A stretch of DNA of 64,000 nucleotides from FEN-1139 sp964396375 (GTDB lineage: Bacteria; Myxococcota_A; Polyangia; Polyangiales; Polyangiaceae). The stretch's first letter is position 1. Every line of letters begins with the position of its first letter. The stretch is taken from contig CAYNEY010000002.1 in NCBI GenBank assembly GCA_964396375.1, positions 62,001 through 126,000 on the forward strand, in the 5' to 3' direction. The notes under the pieces were generated by a model that made no database searches, was not told the DNA's origin, and saw nothing but the letters and a program-made list of their open reading frames with translations. A program made the position numbers and the translations under genes. This document shows positions 1 through 8,039 of the stretch, in pieces.

Positions 1-153
1 CCCGGTCGTGCCCACCCCCACTTGTCCGAGGACGATCACCGTCCACATCCGGTGCCGCAGTTTCGCTGCGGGCCGTTCAGAGCGCACGGACGCAAGCAGG
101 CGGCGCTCGAAATCACTGCCATCACCCTCGAGCAAACGCTTGAAATCCGTCAT
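1..153 (-). CDS. N-terminal part of a membrane-associated protein downstream of an ECF sigma factor (runs off the window)
   Basis: The first 51 codons are visible, beginning MTDFKRLLEGDGSDFERRLL. A short charged segment (ERRLLASVRSERP) is followed by a basic stretch and then a hydrophobic run (MWTVIVLGQVGVG) at about residues 36-48 that looks like a membrane segment. The ATG at 153-151 overlaps the TGA of the sigma-factor gene (ATGA), so the two are almost certainly translationally coupled. In Myxococcota, genes placed directly behind ECF sigma factors often encode the cognate anti-sigma or a secreted partner; that role is inferred from position only, because the body of the protein lies outside the window. 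Confidence 0.7.
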   Translation of the reverse strand, partial: MTDFKRLLEGDGSDFERRLLASVRSERPAAKLRHRMWTVIVLGQVGVGTTG

Positions 154-740
154 GAACCCACCTCCCGATGCAGTCCTTGTTCGGCGCGTGCCGCGCGTTT
201 GCGGAAGATCTCGCGCGCTCTCCTGAGACGTGACGCGGCCGTCCCGATTGGGATCGCCAGATCACGGGCGATCTCTGGGGTTGAGTAGCCTTCGAGTTCG
301 AACAGGACGAACACCGCCACCAGTTCCGGTGGCATCGACGACAACAGCCGGTCCACGAGCAGCCGTGCACGGTGCTGTTCGACGTCCCGCTCGTGCAACG
401 GCACCGGATCCGGGCGGGCGTCCATGTTCTCATCCAACACCACCCGGCGTCGACGTCTGTAGGTGGTTTTGGTCAAGCGCACCGCGGTGCCGAACAGAAA
501 CGCTCGCTCGCTTGGAACGCGGATGTCGGAGAGCCGCTCGGCCGCGATCAAGAACACCTGCTGGGTCAGATCGCCCGCCAGATCCGGCTCGAAGCCCATG
601 CGCCGAAACAACCGCCAGATCACCTCGTGGTGCGCTCGAAACATCACGTCGAGTCGCGAACGGCGGTCAAGACCGCTCCCCGTCTCCAACGTGCTCGTGT
701 TGGACACTTCGACGGCGAGCGCTTCAGCAGCTTCGGACAC
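150..740 (-). CDS. ECF-type RNA polymerase sigma-70 factor
   Basis: This is a group-4 (extracytoplasmic function) sigma factor. Region 2 is recognisable in MFRAHHEVIWRLFRRMG and DLTQQVFLIAAERL. Region 4 has PPELVAVFVLFELEGYSTPEIA followed by the helix-turn-helix recognition segment GTAASRLRRAREIF. I chose the GTG at 740 (VSEAAEAL...), giving about 196 aa, because the more upstream start at 806 would run 32 nt into the preceding gene. An internal ATG at 644 would still keep region 2, so the start is not certain. The stop overlaps the start of the next gene by four bases. It lies in a same-strand row behind polA and a secreted protein, so it may be cotranscribed with them. No -35/-10 of ECF type was identified. 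Confidence 0.88.
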   Translation of the reverse strand: MSEAAEALAVEVSNTSTLETGSGLDRRSRLDVMFRAHHEVIWRLFRRMGFEPDLAGDLTQQVFLIAAERLSDIRVPSERAFLFGTAVRLTKTTYRRRRRVVLDENMDARPDPVPLHERDVEQHRARLLVDRLLSSMPPELVAVFVLFELEGYSTPEIARDLAIPIGTAASRLRRAREIFRKRAARAEQGLHREVGS

Positions 741-774
741 CTGAGGTGAATAATGCGCGCCCAGGCCCGATCGA

Positions 775-1896
775 TCACGGAAAAGCCAGAGCCAGGCCGG
801 CCCCAAGGCCCAAATTGACCGCTGAGGCTTCGTGAAAGGGCTGGGGAGCGAACTGATAAGTGTCGCGCACCCACGGGAAGCTCACCTCGCCGAAGCTGGT
901 GAGCGCCAGCTGTGGCGCAAGCTCGAGGGCAAGTGAGGCTCCCAGCCCAGTCGCCGCCCAGGCGCGGGTGCTCGACCGCGGTGCCGTGGTGTGTTCACCC
1001 GAGGCTCGCATGACACCCGCCGTGACTCCAACATGGGGGCCGAAGTGGATGGGGCCGGCGGTGAGCGAAAGGGGCACGATGGCGATTCCGAGCGTCGAGA
1101 GCGCGAAGTGCGCGAGACCAAGCTCGGTCTGCTCTCGTGCTCGGAGATGGGCAGCGAAAAGCGTCACAGGCGGCAGTGGCCAGCGCGCCTCGGTGAGCAG
1201 GAGAGTGAGGCCAAGGGTGGGTCCTAACAGGGTGTTCGGGGCCGGCCCATGGAGAGTCGAAACGAAGGCGGACACCCCGACTCGCGGAGCTGTGGGACCG
1301 CGCTCGCGCAGGTCCGTTGATGCAGAAGGTGTGTTCGACTCCTCGCGTTTGGGTGCCGTTGGTGACGACACGGGCGAGCTGCGCGGTGTGCCATCGAGCG
1401 CCGACGGATCGAAGGAGAGCACCACGATCAGGGCGAGGGCGTCCAGCGCCTCCTCGCAGCTCGAAACCTCCACCTGACGCGCCGCGGTGTCTCCCTCGAG
1501 GTTGGTGATTGACAGGATGGCTGTGGTGCGCCCCCCTTCACCTGCGATGATCACTGCGCGCACCTGAGTTGCCCCGGGCGTGGTTTCCTCCACGAACGCG
1601 ATGCGTGAAGACCGGCGCGTCACGCGCGTGATGAGTTCGCTCGGTTCCCCGCAGTCTCGGGCCAGAAACGTGAGCGCGAGTTGCCGCGGGGCCGAGGCGA
1701 TTTCGCCGGTGGGGCTGCCCGTCGGACTGAACTCCTTCAGCTCACCGGGCTGGCGCGTGGCCGTCATGGGGGGCGTCGCGACCGGCGTCGCGAACGCGTC
1801 CCTGGTCGAGCCTCCCAGTTGTGAAACGACTCCGAGCAACGTGGCCATGAGCCAAGCTCTTCTGGTGTGCGATGGGTCGAGACGGGAGAGAACCAT
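775..1896 (-). CDS. Secreted or outer-membrane protein of unknown function
   Basis: 373 aa, not recognised. An N-terminal hydrophobic segment (AWLMATLLGVVSQLGG) preceded by basic residues fits a signal peptide; an alternative ATG lies at 1848. A middle part contains a paired-cysteine region (ARDCGEPSEL; SSCEEALDALALIVVLSFDP), then a Pro/Ser/Thr-rich linker at about residues 165-200. The C-terminal 170 residues alternate short hydrophobic and glycine-rich strands and end in ...LGLGAGLALAFP, which resembles a small beta-barrel ending in an aromatic residue near the C-terminus. It begins 12 nt after polA stops and ends shortly before the ECF sigma gene, so it is likely cotranscribed with both. 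Possible roles (envelope sensor, porin-like) are guesses. Confidence 0.75.
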   Translation of the reverse strand: MVLSRLDPSHTRRAWLMATLLGVVSQLGGSTRDAFATPVATPPMTATRQPGELKEFSPTGSPTGEIASAPRQLALTFLARDCGEPSELITRVTRRSSRIAFVEETTPGATQVRAVIIAGEGGRTTAILSITNLEGDTAARQVEVSSCEEALDALALIVVLSFDPSALDGTPRSSPVSSPTAPKREESNTPSASTDLRERGPTAPRVGVSAFVSTLHGPAPNTLLGPTLGLTLLLTEARWPLPPVTLFAAHLRAREQTELGLAHFALSTLGIAIVPLSLTAGPIHFGPHVGVTAGVMRASGEHTTAPRSSTRAWAATGLGASLALELAPQLALTSFGEVSFPWVRDTYQFAPQPFHEASAVNLGLGAGLALAFP

Positions 1897-1908
1897 GAAT
1901 GTGGCCTG

Positions 1909-4605
1909 TCAGTGGGCCTCCGCCCAGGAACGGCCATGCTTGGCCTCGACCAGAAGTGGAACCGAGAGTTCTGCGACATTCTGCATCGCACGCGCCACCT
2001 CTCGTGTGGCTCGCTCGGCATCTGCGAGCGGTACCTCGAGCACTAGTTCATCGTGCACGGTCAGCACCATGGGCCACTCCGGAGGGCAGATTTGATCGAC
2101 GGCCAGCATTGCCAGTTTCTGAAGATCGGCTGCCGTGCCTTGGATCGGCATGTTCATCGCCATCCGCTCAGCGGCGAGGCGCACCGCGCGATTGGCGTGG
2201 TCGAGGTCGGAGAGCAGCCGTCTTCGACCGAACAGCGTGGTCGCCATCCCCGAGCTCCGCGCCGAGGTCAAGAAACCTTGCATCGCCGTCCTCACGCCCT
2301 CGTACTTCCGATAATACGCAGCGATGAACTCGCTCGCCTCTTCCCGGGTTATTCCGAGAGAACTCGCCAAGCCGCTCTCGGTCTGCCCGTAGATCACTCC
2401 GAAGTTGACAGCCTTGGCCCGCTGACGCATCTCAGACGTGACCTCGGACTCAGCCACGCCGTACACTTCCATCGCGGTACGTGTGTGGACATCTGCCCCT
2501 GACGCGAAGGCGCTCCTCAGCCTGGGATCGGCCGAGAGATGGGCCAGGATCCTGAGCTCGATCTGCGAGTAGTCGGCACTGACCAGAGTCATGCCATGCG
2601 GTGCCACGAAGGCGCGTCGGATCGCCCGCCCCAGCTCCGTCCGGATCGGGATGTTCTGGAGGTTGGGGTGAGACGAGCTGAGGCGTCCGGTGGCGGTCAC
2701 GGTCTGTTCCCACGAGGTATGAACGCGTCCCGTCTCGCGCGACACGAGCGAAGGCAGCGTGTCGATGTAAGTTCCCTTGAGCTTGGCGAGTTGCCGATGC
2801 TCGAGCAGGATCCGCGGCAGCGGGTGTTCCGACGCCAGAGCCTCCAGGGTTGCGGCGTCGGTGGAACGAACCGTCTTGGTCCGCCTGATGGGGGAGAAAC
2901 CCAGCTCGTCGAAGAGGATGGTCTCGAGTTGGCGAGGCGCGTTCAGGTTGAAGGGATGTCCGGCGGCCGCGTGGGCCTTGGCCTCGAGCCGTGTCAGCTC
3001 CGCCTCGAGTTCGGTGGAGAGTTGGCCAAGCGCGGAGGTATCGACCAAAACTCCGCGACGTTCCATCTTGGCGAGCACACGGGCGAGCGGAAGTTCGACG
3101 CTGGTGAGTAACTGAGTGAGACCAGCTGCCTCGAGCCGCTCAGCGAGTGGCAGAGCGAGGCGCCGCAGCCAAAGCGCGCGTGCCGCGCCGGCCTCGATAC
3201 CCGAAGCTCCCCGCTCCGGCTCGTGGAGGGTGCGCGCGAGGATGCTCTCCAGGTCGTGCGGCGCGCTTGGGTCGAGGAGATAGGAGGCCAACTCGGAGTC
3301 CAACCCAAGCGGGCAGTGCGTCAACCCTTCGGCGAACAGACCCAGCCAGAGCGCTTTGGCTCCGTGTGTGATGAGGGTGACCCGGTCCGTCGCGAACAGC
3401 CGCTCGAGCCCGGCCCGTACTTCTGCGATGGGGAGACCGGCATCCGGAGCCGCGCCTCGCTCGGCGATGGGAATGGTCACCACCCGCTCTCGGCTGAGCG
3501 CGATGTGAACGGCCTTCCAACGCGATCCCGAAAATAGGGAACGCTGGTGGTCTTCGGTGTCGACGTTTAGAAAAAACCCGAGTTCTCTGCTCTGTTCGCA
3601 GTTGAGCAGAAGCTCATGAAAAGCCGCGGTGTGAGTGACGCGTTCGTGGTCGACTGGGACCGTCGCGACCTCGAGCGCAGTCTCGTCGGTTGCGCCCGAG
3701 GTCACTGGTTTCCCTGGCTCGGGCACCGATTGCTGGAGGGCTGCGGCCAGCTTGGTGAAGCCGAGTTCCTGGTAGATGCGGCCGAGTGCGAGTATGTCGC
3801 GAGTAGGCAAGTATGCGGAGTTCACGTCGACTGCCGTGTCACAATCGTCGCGGAGTTGGACCAGGCGGCGACTCAACCAGGCCAGGCTTTGGTGCTCCCG
3901 GAGCGCCTCTCGGACGCTTTTCTTTGCTACCGCGTCGACGTTCTGGAAGATCCCCTTCAGGTCCTCATACTGGTTGAGTAGCTCGGCAGCGGTCTTGGGT
4001 CCAATCCTCGGCACCCCCGGGATGTTGTCGGAGCTGTCGCCGGTCAGGGCCAAATAGTCCCCGAGTTGATCGACGCGAACACCGAATTTCTCCGCGACCT
4101 CGGCGGGTCCGAACACCCTGTCCCGCGTCATGTCCCAGAGTTGCACGTCTTGACCCACCAGCTGCATCAGATCCTTGTCAGCGCCGACGATCAAGGCCTT
4201 GAGCCCGAGTTTACGACATTGTCGGACCGCGGTGGCGAGCAAGTCGTCGGCTTCCACTCCCTTCAGTTGCCAGACATGGGGCGTGAACGCCCGGGCGATC
4301 TCGCTCGAGCGCGCGAGTTGTGCGATCAGCTCCTCTGGAGGCTCGGGTCGGTTCGCCTTGTACTCGGGATACAGCTCGGAACGAAAGGTGGTCCGGCCCG
4401 AATCCAGCGCGATGCCGAGGCGTGTCGGACGAAGCTCCCGGAGCAGTCGCTCGAGGATCGAAACGAATCCGAAGGTGGCGTTGGTGGGTTCTCCCGACGG
4501 CGCGTTGAGCGGCGAGATCGCGTGGTACGAGCGGAAGACATGCGCGCTCAGATCGAGCAAGACGACGAGATCGGGTGCTCCGGCGGCGAAAAGGTGGGAA
4601 GGCAT
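1909..4605 (-). CDS. polA: DNA polymerase I
   Basis: Family A DNA polymerase of 898 aa, used in Okazaki-fragment processing and repair synthesis. The N-terminal 5'-3' flap nuclease (about residues 10-300) shows LVVLLDLSAHVFRSYHAI, the metal-binding GVEADDLLAT and the helix-hairpin-helix GVPRIGPKTAAELL. The polymerase domain has motif A (SADYSQIELRILAHL), motif B (RQRAKAVNFGVIYGQ) and motif C (LTVHDELVLEVPL). The intervening proofreading domain looks inactive: an Exo I-like DTE remains, but the Exo II region reads THGAKALWLGL, without the usual Asn and Asp. It is therefore probably a non-proofreading enzyme, as in several other bacterial PolA proteins. Length and motif order are otherwise normal. 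It is divergent from the kinase gene at 4833. Confidence 0.98.
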   Translation of the reverse strand: MPSHLFAAGAPDLVVLLDLSAHVFRSYHAISPLNAPSGEPTNATFGFVSILERLLRELRPTRLGIALDSGRTTFRSELYPEYKANRPEPPEELIAQLARSSEIARAFTPHVWQLKGVEADDLLATAVRQCRKLGLKALIVGADKDLMQLVGQDVQLWDMTRDRVFGPAEVAEKFGVRVDQLGDYLALTGDSSDNIPGVPRIGPKTAAELLNQYEDLKGIFQNVDAVAKKSVREALREHQSLAWLSRRLVQLRDDCDTAVDVNSAYLPTRDILALGRIYQELGFTKLAAALQQSVPEPGKPVTSGATDETALEVATVPVDHERVTHTAAFHELLLNCEQSRELGFFLNVDTEDHQRSLFSGSRWKAVHIALSRERVVTIPIAERGAAPDAGLPIAEVRAGLERLFATDRVTLITHGAKALWLGLFAEGLTHCPLGLDSELASYLLDPSAPHDLESILARTLHEPERGASGIEAGAARALWLRRLALPLAERLEAAGLTQLLTSVELPLARVLAKMERRGVLVDTSALGQLSTELEAELTRLEAKAHAAAGHPFNLNAPRQLETILFDELGFSPIRRTKTVRSTDAATLEALASEHPLPRILLEHRQLAKLKGTYIDTLPSLVSRETGRVHTSWEQTVTATGRLSSSHPNLQNIPIRTELGRAIRRAFVAPHGMTLVSADYSQIELRILAHLSADPRLRSAFASGADVHTRTAMEVYGVAESEVTSEMRQRAKAVNFGVIYGQTESGLASSLGITREEASEFIAAYYRKYEGVRTAMQGFLTSARSSGMATTLFGRRRLLSDLDHANRAVRLAAERMAMNMPIQGTAADLQKLAMLAVDQICPPEWPMVLTVHDELVLEVPLADAERATREVARAMQNVAELSVPLLVEAKHGRSWAEAH

Positions 4606-4750
4606 GGTTCATTGGGGCCGGGGCCGACAAGGCTCCGGTGAGTCACGCAAAGCGTGCTTACATTGACCGTCAGATGGGGTTCTTTGCACCAACTGAGCAC
4701 AAAGGCGATGTGATGGCGTGGGAGCGGACAAATGGAGGAGGAGACCATGC

Positions 4751-4764
4751 AGGCCAATTGGCCT
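4751..4764. promoter_or_regulatory. 14-bp perfect palindrome between polA and the kinase gene
   Basis: AGGCCAATTGGCCT is a perfect inverted repeat with no central spacer, in the 227-bp divergent gap between polA (starts 4605, minus) and the kinase (starts 4833, plus). It could be an operator for a dimeric regulator. No other gene or RNA was seen in this gap. A -10-like TAGAAT lies at 4812-4817, 15 nt before the kinase start. Function is inferred only from position and symmetry. Confidence 0.35.
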
Positions 4765-4832
4765 ATGTGACCTTCTCCCCTTCGTGCTGGCACCGCTCCA
4801 CGGCCGAGCGCTAGAATGCGCCAAGCCGTCCC

Positions 4833-6335
4833 GTGGTCCCTTCACTCGATTCACTTCCCTCGGACTTGGTCGCCGGAAAATACCGGGTCACTCGCCTGAT
4901 CGGGCAGGGTGGGATGGGTTCTGTCTGGGAGGGTCTGCACTCCACACTGGGCACCCGCGTCGCCATCAAGTTTATCGATGCGGCCTTTGCGGACAGCGAC
5001 GAGGCTCGTTCGCGCTTCGAGAATGAAGCGCGCGCCGCCGCCAAGCTCAACAGCAAGTATGCCGTTCAGGTCTTTGATCACGGCGTGATGCCGGATGGGC
5101 GCCCCTTCATCGTCATGGAGTTTCTGACCGGGGAGCCTCTGGATTCGCGGCTCGACCGCACCGGGCGACTGCCCCCAGCTGAGACTGCGCGCATCATCAG
5201 TCAGGTGTCGCGTGCGCTGGCCCGTGCCCACGCGGTGGGCATCGTGCATCGTGATCTCAAGCCCGAGAACATCTTCTTGGTTTGGGACGACGAGGATCAA
5301 GCTCACGTTGCCAAGGTCGTGGATTTCGGCATCGCCAAGTTCACCGACGCTCAGGCCTCGGGGATCTCCTCCTCCACCCGCACCGGTTCGGTGCTCGGCA
5401 CCCCCTACTACATGAGCCCGGAGCAGGCGCGTGGGCTCCGGACCGTCGACTATCGTTCTGACCTGTGGTCGCTCGGCGTCATCACCTACCGCTGCATGAC
5501 CGGCGCTCTCCCTTTCGAGGGTGAGGCGGTGGGGGATCTTTTGGTGAAGATCTGCACCGGGCCCATTCCGGTGCCGAGCCAAGTGGCGGACGGCGTTCCT
5601 CCGCTGTTCGACGCCTGGTTCGAGCGGGCGCTGCAGCGCGATCCGGCGCTGCGCTTCACCACCGTGACGGAATTGGCGGAGCAGCTCGGTGTCGTGTGCG
5701 GCTTGTCCCGCGCACCGATGGGGTCCTCCACGTCCGAAGGCGTGGCGCCGCCACCGCCCGGGTTGCGTCAGGGGGCCACCACGCCGGTGAATCTGGCTGG
5801 TCTCAACCTCACTCCGCAGACCGGACCCACTCCCGCCGCCTACGGCAGCCAAGGCTACGGCAGTGGTGCCTATCCGCCTCAGGCTTTCACTCCCAATCCG
5901 GTGATGCACACACCCTCGCCGGGCGCTTCGCGCTCCCGCGCCGGCCTGATCGTCGGGGGGGGGCTGCTTGGCCTCGTGCTGTTGTCTGGGGTGATAGGCA
6001 TCTTGCTCTGGTTGGCGAAGTCGGAGCCTGTCGAGAGTGTGAGCGCTGCTCCGCCACCGGTCTCGGCACCTTCCCCTGAGCCCACCCCTCTGCCCGTTGT
6101 TCAGAGTCCTCCGGCGGTGGTACCGATCGAGCCTGGGATCACCACCGCGTCGAGCCCCACCTCTTCCGCGGGTCTTGCTGCCGCTCCGGTGGTGCGCGGT
6201 GGTGGCCGCCCGAGCGGCCCGCGCCCTGCAGCGGTCGCTGCCCCGCCACCAGCTCAGCAGCCTACGCCGGCACAACCGGTGCGGCCACCGGCCCAGTCGA
6301 ATCCGACGCCCGCGCCGGATCTCTTGGGCTATTGA
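4833..6335 (+). CDS. Transmembrane Ser/Thr protein kinase (Hanks type)
   Basis: 500 aa, GTG start. The N-terminal kinase domain (about 16-285) has every catalytic landmark: glycine loop GQGGMG (24-29), Lys46 in the AIK motif, Glu65 in helix C, HRDLKPEN (139-146, catalytic Asp141), DFG (164-166) and MSPEQ in the activation segment (194-198). A Pro/Gly/Ala-rich linker follows, then one membrane helix (371-396), and a Pro/Ala-rich extracytoplasmic tail of about 100 residues without PASTA or other known sensor repeats. The kinase is cytoplasmic. A G9 run at 5955-5963 sits exactly where the membrane helix begins. The next gene encodes a TPR/barrel protein, 81 nt downstream, likely in the same operon. 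Substrates are unknown. Confidence 0.95.
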   Translation: MVPSLDSLPSDLVAGKYRVTRLIGQGGMGSVWEGLHSTLGTRVAIKFIDAAFADSDEARSRFENEARAAAKLNSKYAVQVFDHGVMPDGRPFIVMEFLTGEPLDSRLDRTGRLPPAETARIISQVSRALARAHAVGIVHRDLKPENIFLVWDDEDQAHVAKVVDFGIAKFTDAQASGISSSTRTGSVLGTPYYMSPEQARGLRTVDYRSDLWSLGVITYRCMTGALPFEGEAVGDLLVKICTGPIPVPSQVADGVPPLFDAWFERALQRDPALRFTTVTELAEQLGVVCGLSRAPMGSSTSEGVAPPPPGLRQGATTPVNLAGLNLTPQTGPTPAAYGSQGYGSGAYPPQAFTPNPVMHTPSPGASRSRAGLIVGGGLLGLVLLSGVIGILLWLAKSEPVESVSAAPPPVSAPSPEPTPLPVVQSPPAVVPIEPGITTASSPTSSAGLAAAPVVRGGGRPSGPRPAAVAAPPPAQQPTPAQPVRPPAQSNPTPAPDLLGY

Positions 6336-6416
6336 CAGAGCGCGCGCGAACGTGCGTATTCCTGCTGCCAACAGCGTACGGAGCGGTGTGGTGTCCACGC
6401 CGGGTAGGGAACGAAC

Positions 6417-7805
6417 ATGGGTTTTTCGCTCAGATCTTCGATATCGGTGCTCATCGTCTGCGGGATGGTCTTCGGCTCCGGAGTGGCGATGGCACAATCC
6501 GCCGCCGACAAGGCCACCGCCCGACAGCTCGCCACCGAGGGGATCCAACTCTTTCAGCAGAGTCGCTACGGAGAAGCCCTGGACAAGCTGGAGCGGGCGC
6601 AGGCGCTCTTTGACGCTCCGGTGCATCTCGTCTACATCGCGCGCTGTCAGGTCAAACAGAACAAGCTGATCGACGCGGCTGAGAACTACCGCCGATTGAT
6701 CAGGACCCAGCTTGGTCCAGACGCACCGGCCGCGTTCCGTGACGCAGTCGCATCTGGTCGCGAAGAGCTGACGCAAATTGAGCCGCAGATCCCCTCTCTG
6801 CGCCTCTTGATTACCCCAGCTGACGCGAAAGACCTTCAGATCAAGATCGACGAGCAGGTGGTTCCCTCTGCGGTCGTGGGCGTCGATCGACCGATGAACC
6901 CGGGGCAGCACGTGATCGCGGTCGCGGCGGTGGACTATGCGCCCACCGAGAAGAAAATCGAGCTTCGGCCCGGTACCAAGGATGTGCTCTCGATCCAGCT
7001 CGTTCCTCAGCCAGGCGCCACCGTACCCGAAGAACCGGGTGCGGCGGGCAGTGGGTCCGGTGCCGCGGCGTCCAAAGCGGCGAGCGGTGAATCGGCGGAG
7101 GATTACGCCGCCCGTTTGGGCGTGATGTTCGGCCTGCGTGGCTACGGAAAGCTGGTGCAGGGAAGCATCGACGACAACACCACCGAGGTCGACGGGCGAA
7201 CGATGAACGATCGCTTCGGTCTCGGTGGTGGCGGTGGACTCGTGCTCGGCTTTTCCATCCCCGTGAGTGGCGTGGCCCTGACGCCTTTCGTTGGTTTCTC
7301 TCTCGATGGCTACATGGCTGGCCCCTACTACTCGAAGAACGCAAGCACGCTGTTCGGTCTGCCCAATAACGAGAGCCTGATGTACGAGAGTACCCCCTCT
7401 GGCCAGTCCCTCGACATCGGAGCACGGGCCACCATCCTCCCGAGCAAACGCTACGGGATCGGCGCCTTTGGGGAACTCTACGTGGTCGCGATGGACAAGT
7501 ACACGGTGTCGGGTGCGCTGACACGCGGTGGCTCGGTGTGCGAAGTCGAGGAGGAGTACTCCGGCATGGCGCTCGGCTTCGGGGGAGGCGTACTGTTCGC
7601 GGTCTCGCCGAGCTTCGCGCTCAATGGACGGGTGGGAGTCACCGGTGGGCAGTTCTCGGAGGCCACGCGGAACCTGAGTGGTGACTGTGGTGCCGATGCG
7701 ATGGGTGACGAGATCGAGCCGATCACCTCCGGCTCGATCGAGGAGACTGCGCTTCATCTCGGGATCACCCTGGGTGCGGGTGCGGAGTTCACCATCGGCT
7801 TGTGA
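6417..7805 (+). CDS. Exported protein with N-terminal TPR-like region, PEGA-like domain and C-terminal barrel-like region
   Basis: 462 aa. A signal peptide (ISVLIVCGMVFGSGVAMA, cleavage near residue 26) is followed by a TPR-like helical pair (TEGIQLFQQSRYGEALDKLE and YIARCQVKQNKLIDAAENYR), then a short beta domain resembling PEGA (LRLLITPADAKDLQIKIDEQ, then PGQHVIAVAAVDY and ELRPGTKDVLSIQL). After a Gly/Ala-rich linker the last 230 residues alternate amphipathic strands and end in LGAGAEFTIGL, typical of a small outer-membrane barrel. This architecture is often encoded beside Ser/Thr kinases in Polyangia, so kinase-linked envelope signalling is plausible but unproven. The start ATG follows a weak GGGAACGAAC Shine-Dalgarno. 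Confidence 0.8.
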   Translation: MGFSLRSSISVLIVCGMVFGSGVAMAQSAADKATARQLATEGIQLFQQSRYGEALDKLERAQALFDAPVHLVYIARCQVKQNKLIDAAENYRRLIRTQLGPDAPAAFRDAVASGREELTQIEPQIPSLRLLITPADAKDLQIKIDEQVVPSAVVGVDRPMNPGQHVIAVAAVDYAPTEKKIELRPGTKDVLSIQLVPQPGATVPEEPGAAGSGSGAAASKAASGESAEDYAARLGVMFGLRGYGKLVQGSIDDNTTEVDGRTMNDRFGLGGGGGLVLGFSIPVSGVALTPFVGFSLDGYMAGPYYSKNASTLFGLPNNESLMYESTPSGQSLDIGARATILPSKRYGIGAFGELYVVAMDKYTVSGALTRGGSVCEVEEEYSGMALGFGGGVLFAVSPSFALNGRVGVTGGQFSEATRNLSGDCGADAMGDEIEPITSGSIEETALHLGITLGAGAEFTIGL

Positions 7806-7841
7806 ACCGCGCCTGGTGACAAGTCGGTCGGGTGGCCTCTA

Positions 7842-7919
7842 GTCTGGGACAGGCCTCACGGCAGGACGACTGAGGCCAAGCTGCCCCAGTTTTGCGGAAA
7901 ATCCTGAAATGTCCCAGAC
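7842..7919 (+). ncRNA. Candidate structured leader RNA (three-way junction with possible pseudoknot)
   Basis: Direct reading shows a perfect 9-bp outer stem: GTCTGGGAC (7842-7850) pairs with GTCCCAGAC (7911-7919). Inside it is a perfect 7-bp hairpin, GGCCTCA (7852-7858) with TGAGGCC (7871-7877), and a 4-bp hairpin TTTT-GCGG-AAAA (7891-7902 region). The loop of the first hairpin carries GGCAG (7860-7864), which can pair with CTGCC at 7881-7885, the geometry of an H-type pseudoknot. It lies in the 234-bp gap between the barrel protein and the glycosyltransferase gene, about 120 nt before the latter's start. It matches no riboswitch class I can recall. It could instead be a complex terminator. 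Expression and conservation are unknown. Confidence 0.4.
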
Positions 7920-7921
7920 CT

Positions 7922-7954
7922 GAGGTGGGAGGGGGAGGGCAAGGAGGAGGAGGC
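7922..7954 (+). other. Purine-only, G-rich tract
   Basis: This is a nearly pure purine stretch directly 3' of the structured element, containing GGTGGGAGGGGGAGGG and then GGAGGAGGAGG. It has three runs of at least three G and several GG pairs, so a G-quadruplex or a multiple Shine-Dalgarno-like ribosome-standby site are both possible. It is about 85 nt upstream of the probable glycosyltransferase start, too far to be its ribosome-binding site. Confidence 0.4.
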
Positions 7955-8039
7955 GATTGTCCTACACTTCACTGCAAACAATTACATTTCGGTGACAATT
8001 GGGCGATCCGAGGATGCTACCTCCGTGGCCGAAGGACCT

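Noticed and set aside
4788..4805. Sigma-54 promoter for the kinase gene (TGGCAC at 4788)
   Set aside because: No TTGC-like -12 element follows at the required spacing.
4851..7757. A 968-codon open frame on the minus strand
   Set aside because: It lies entirely antisense to the kinase and TPR/barrel genes, is rich in Arg/His/Gly, and reflects high GC at third positions.
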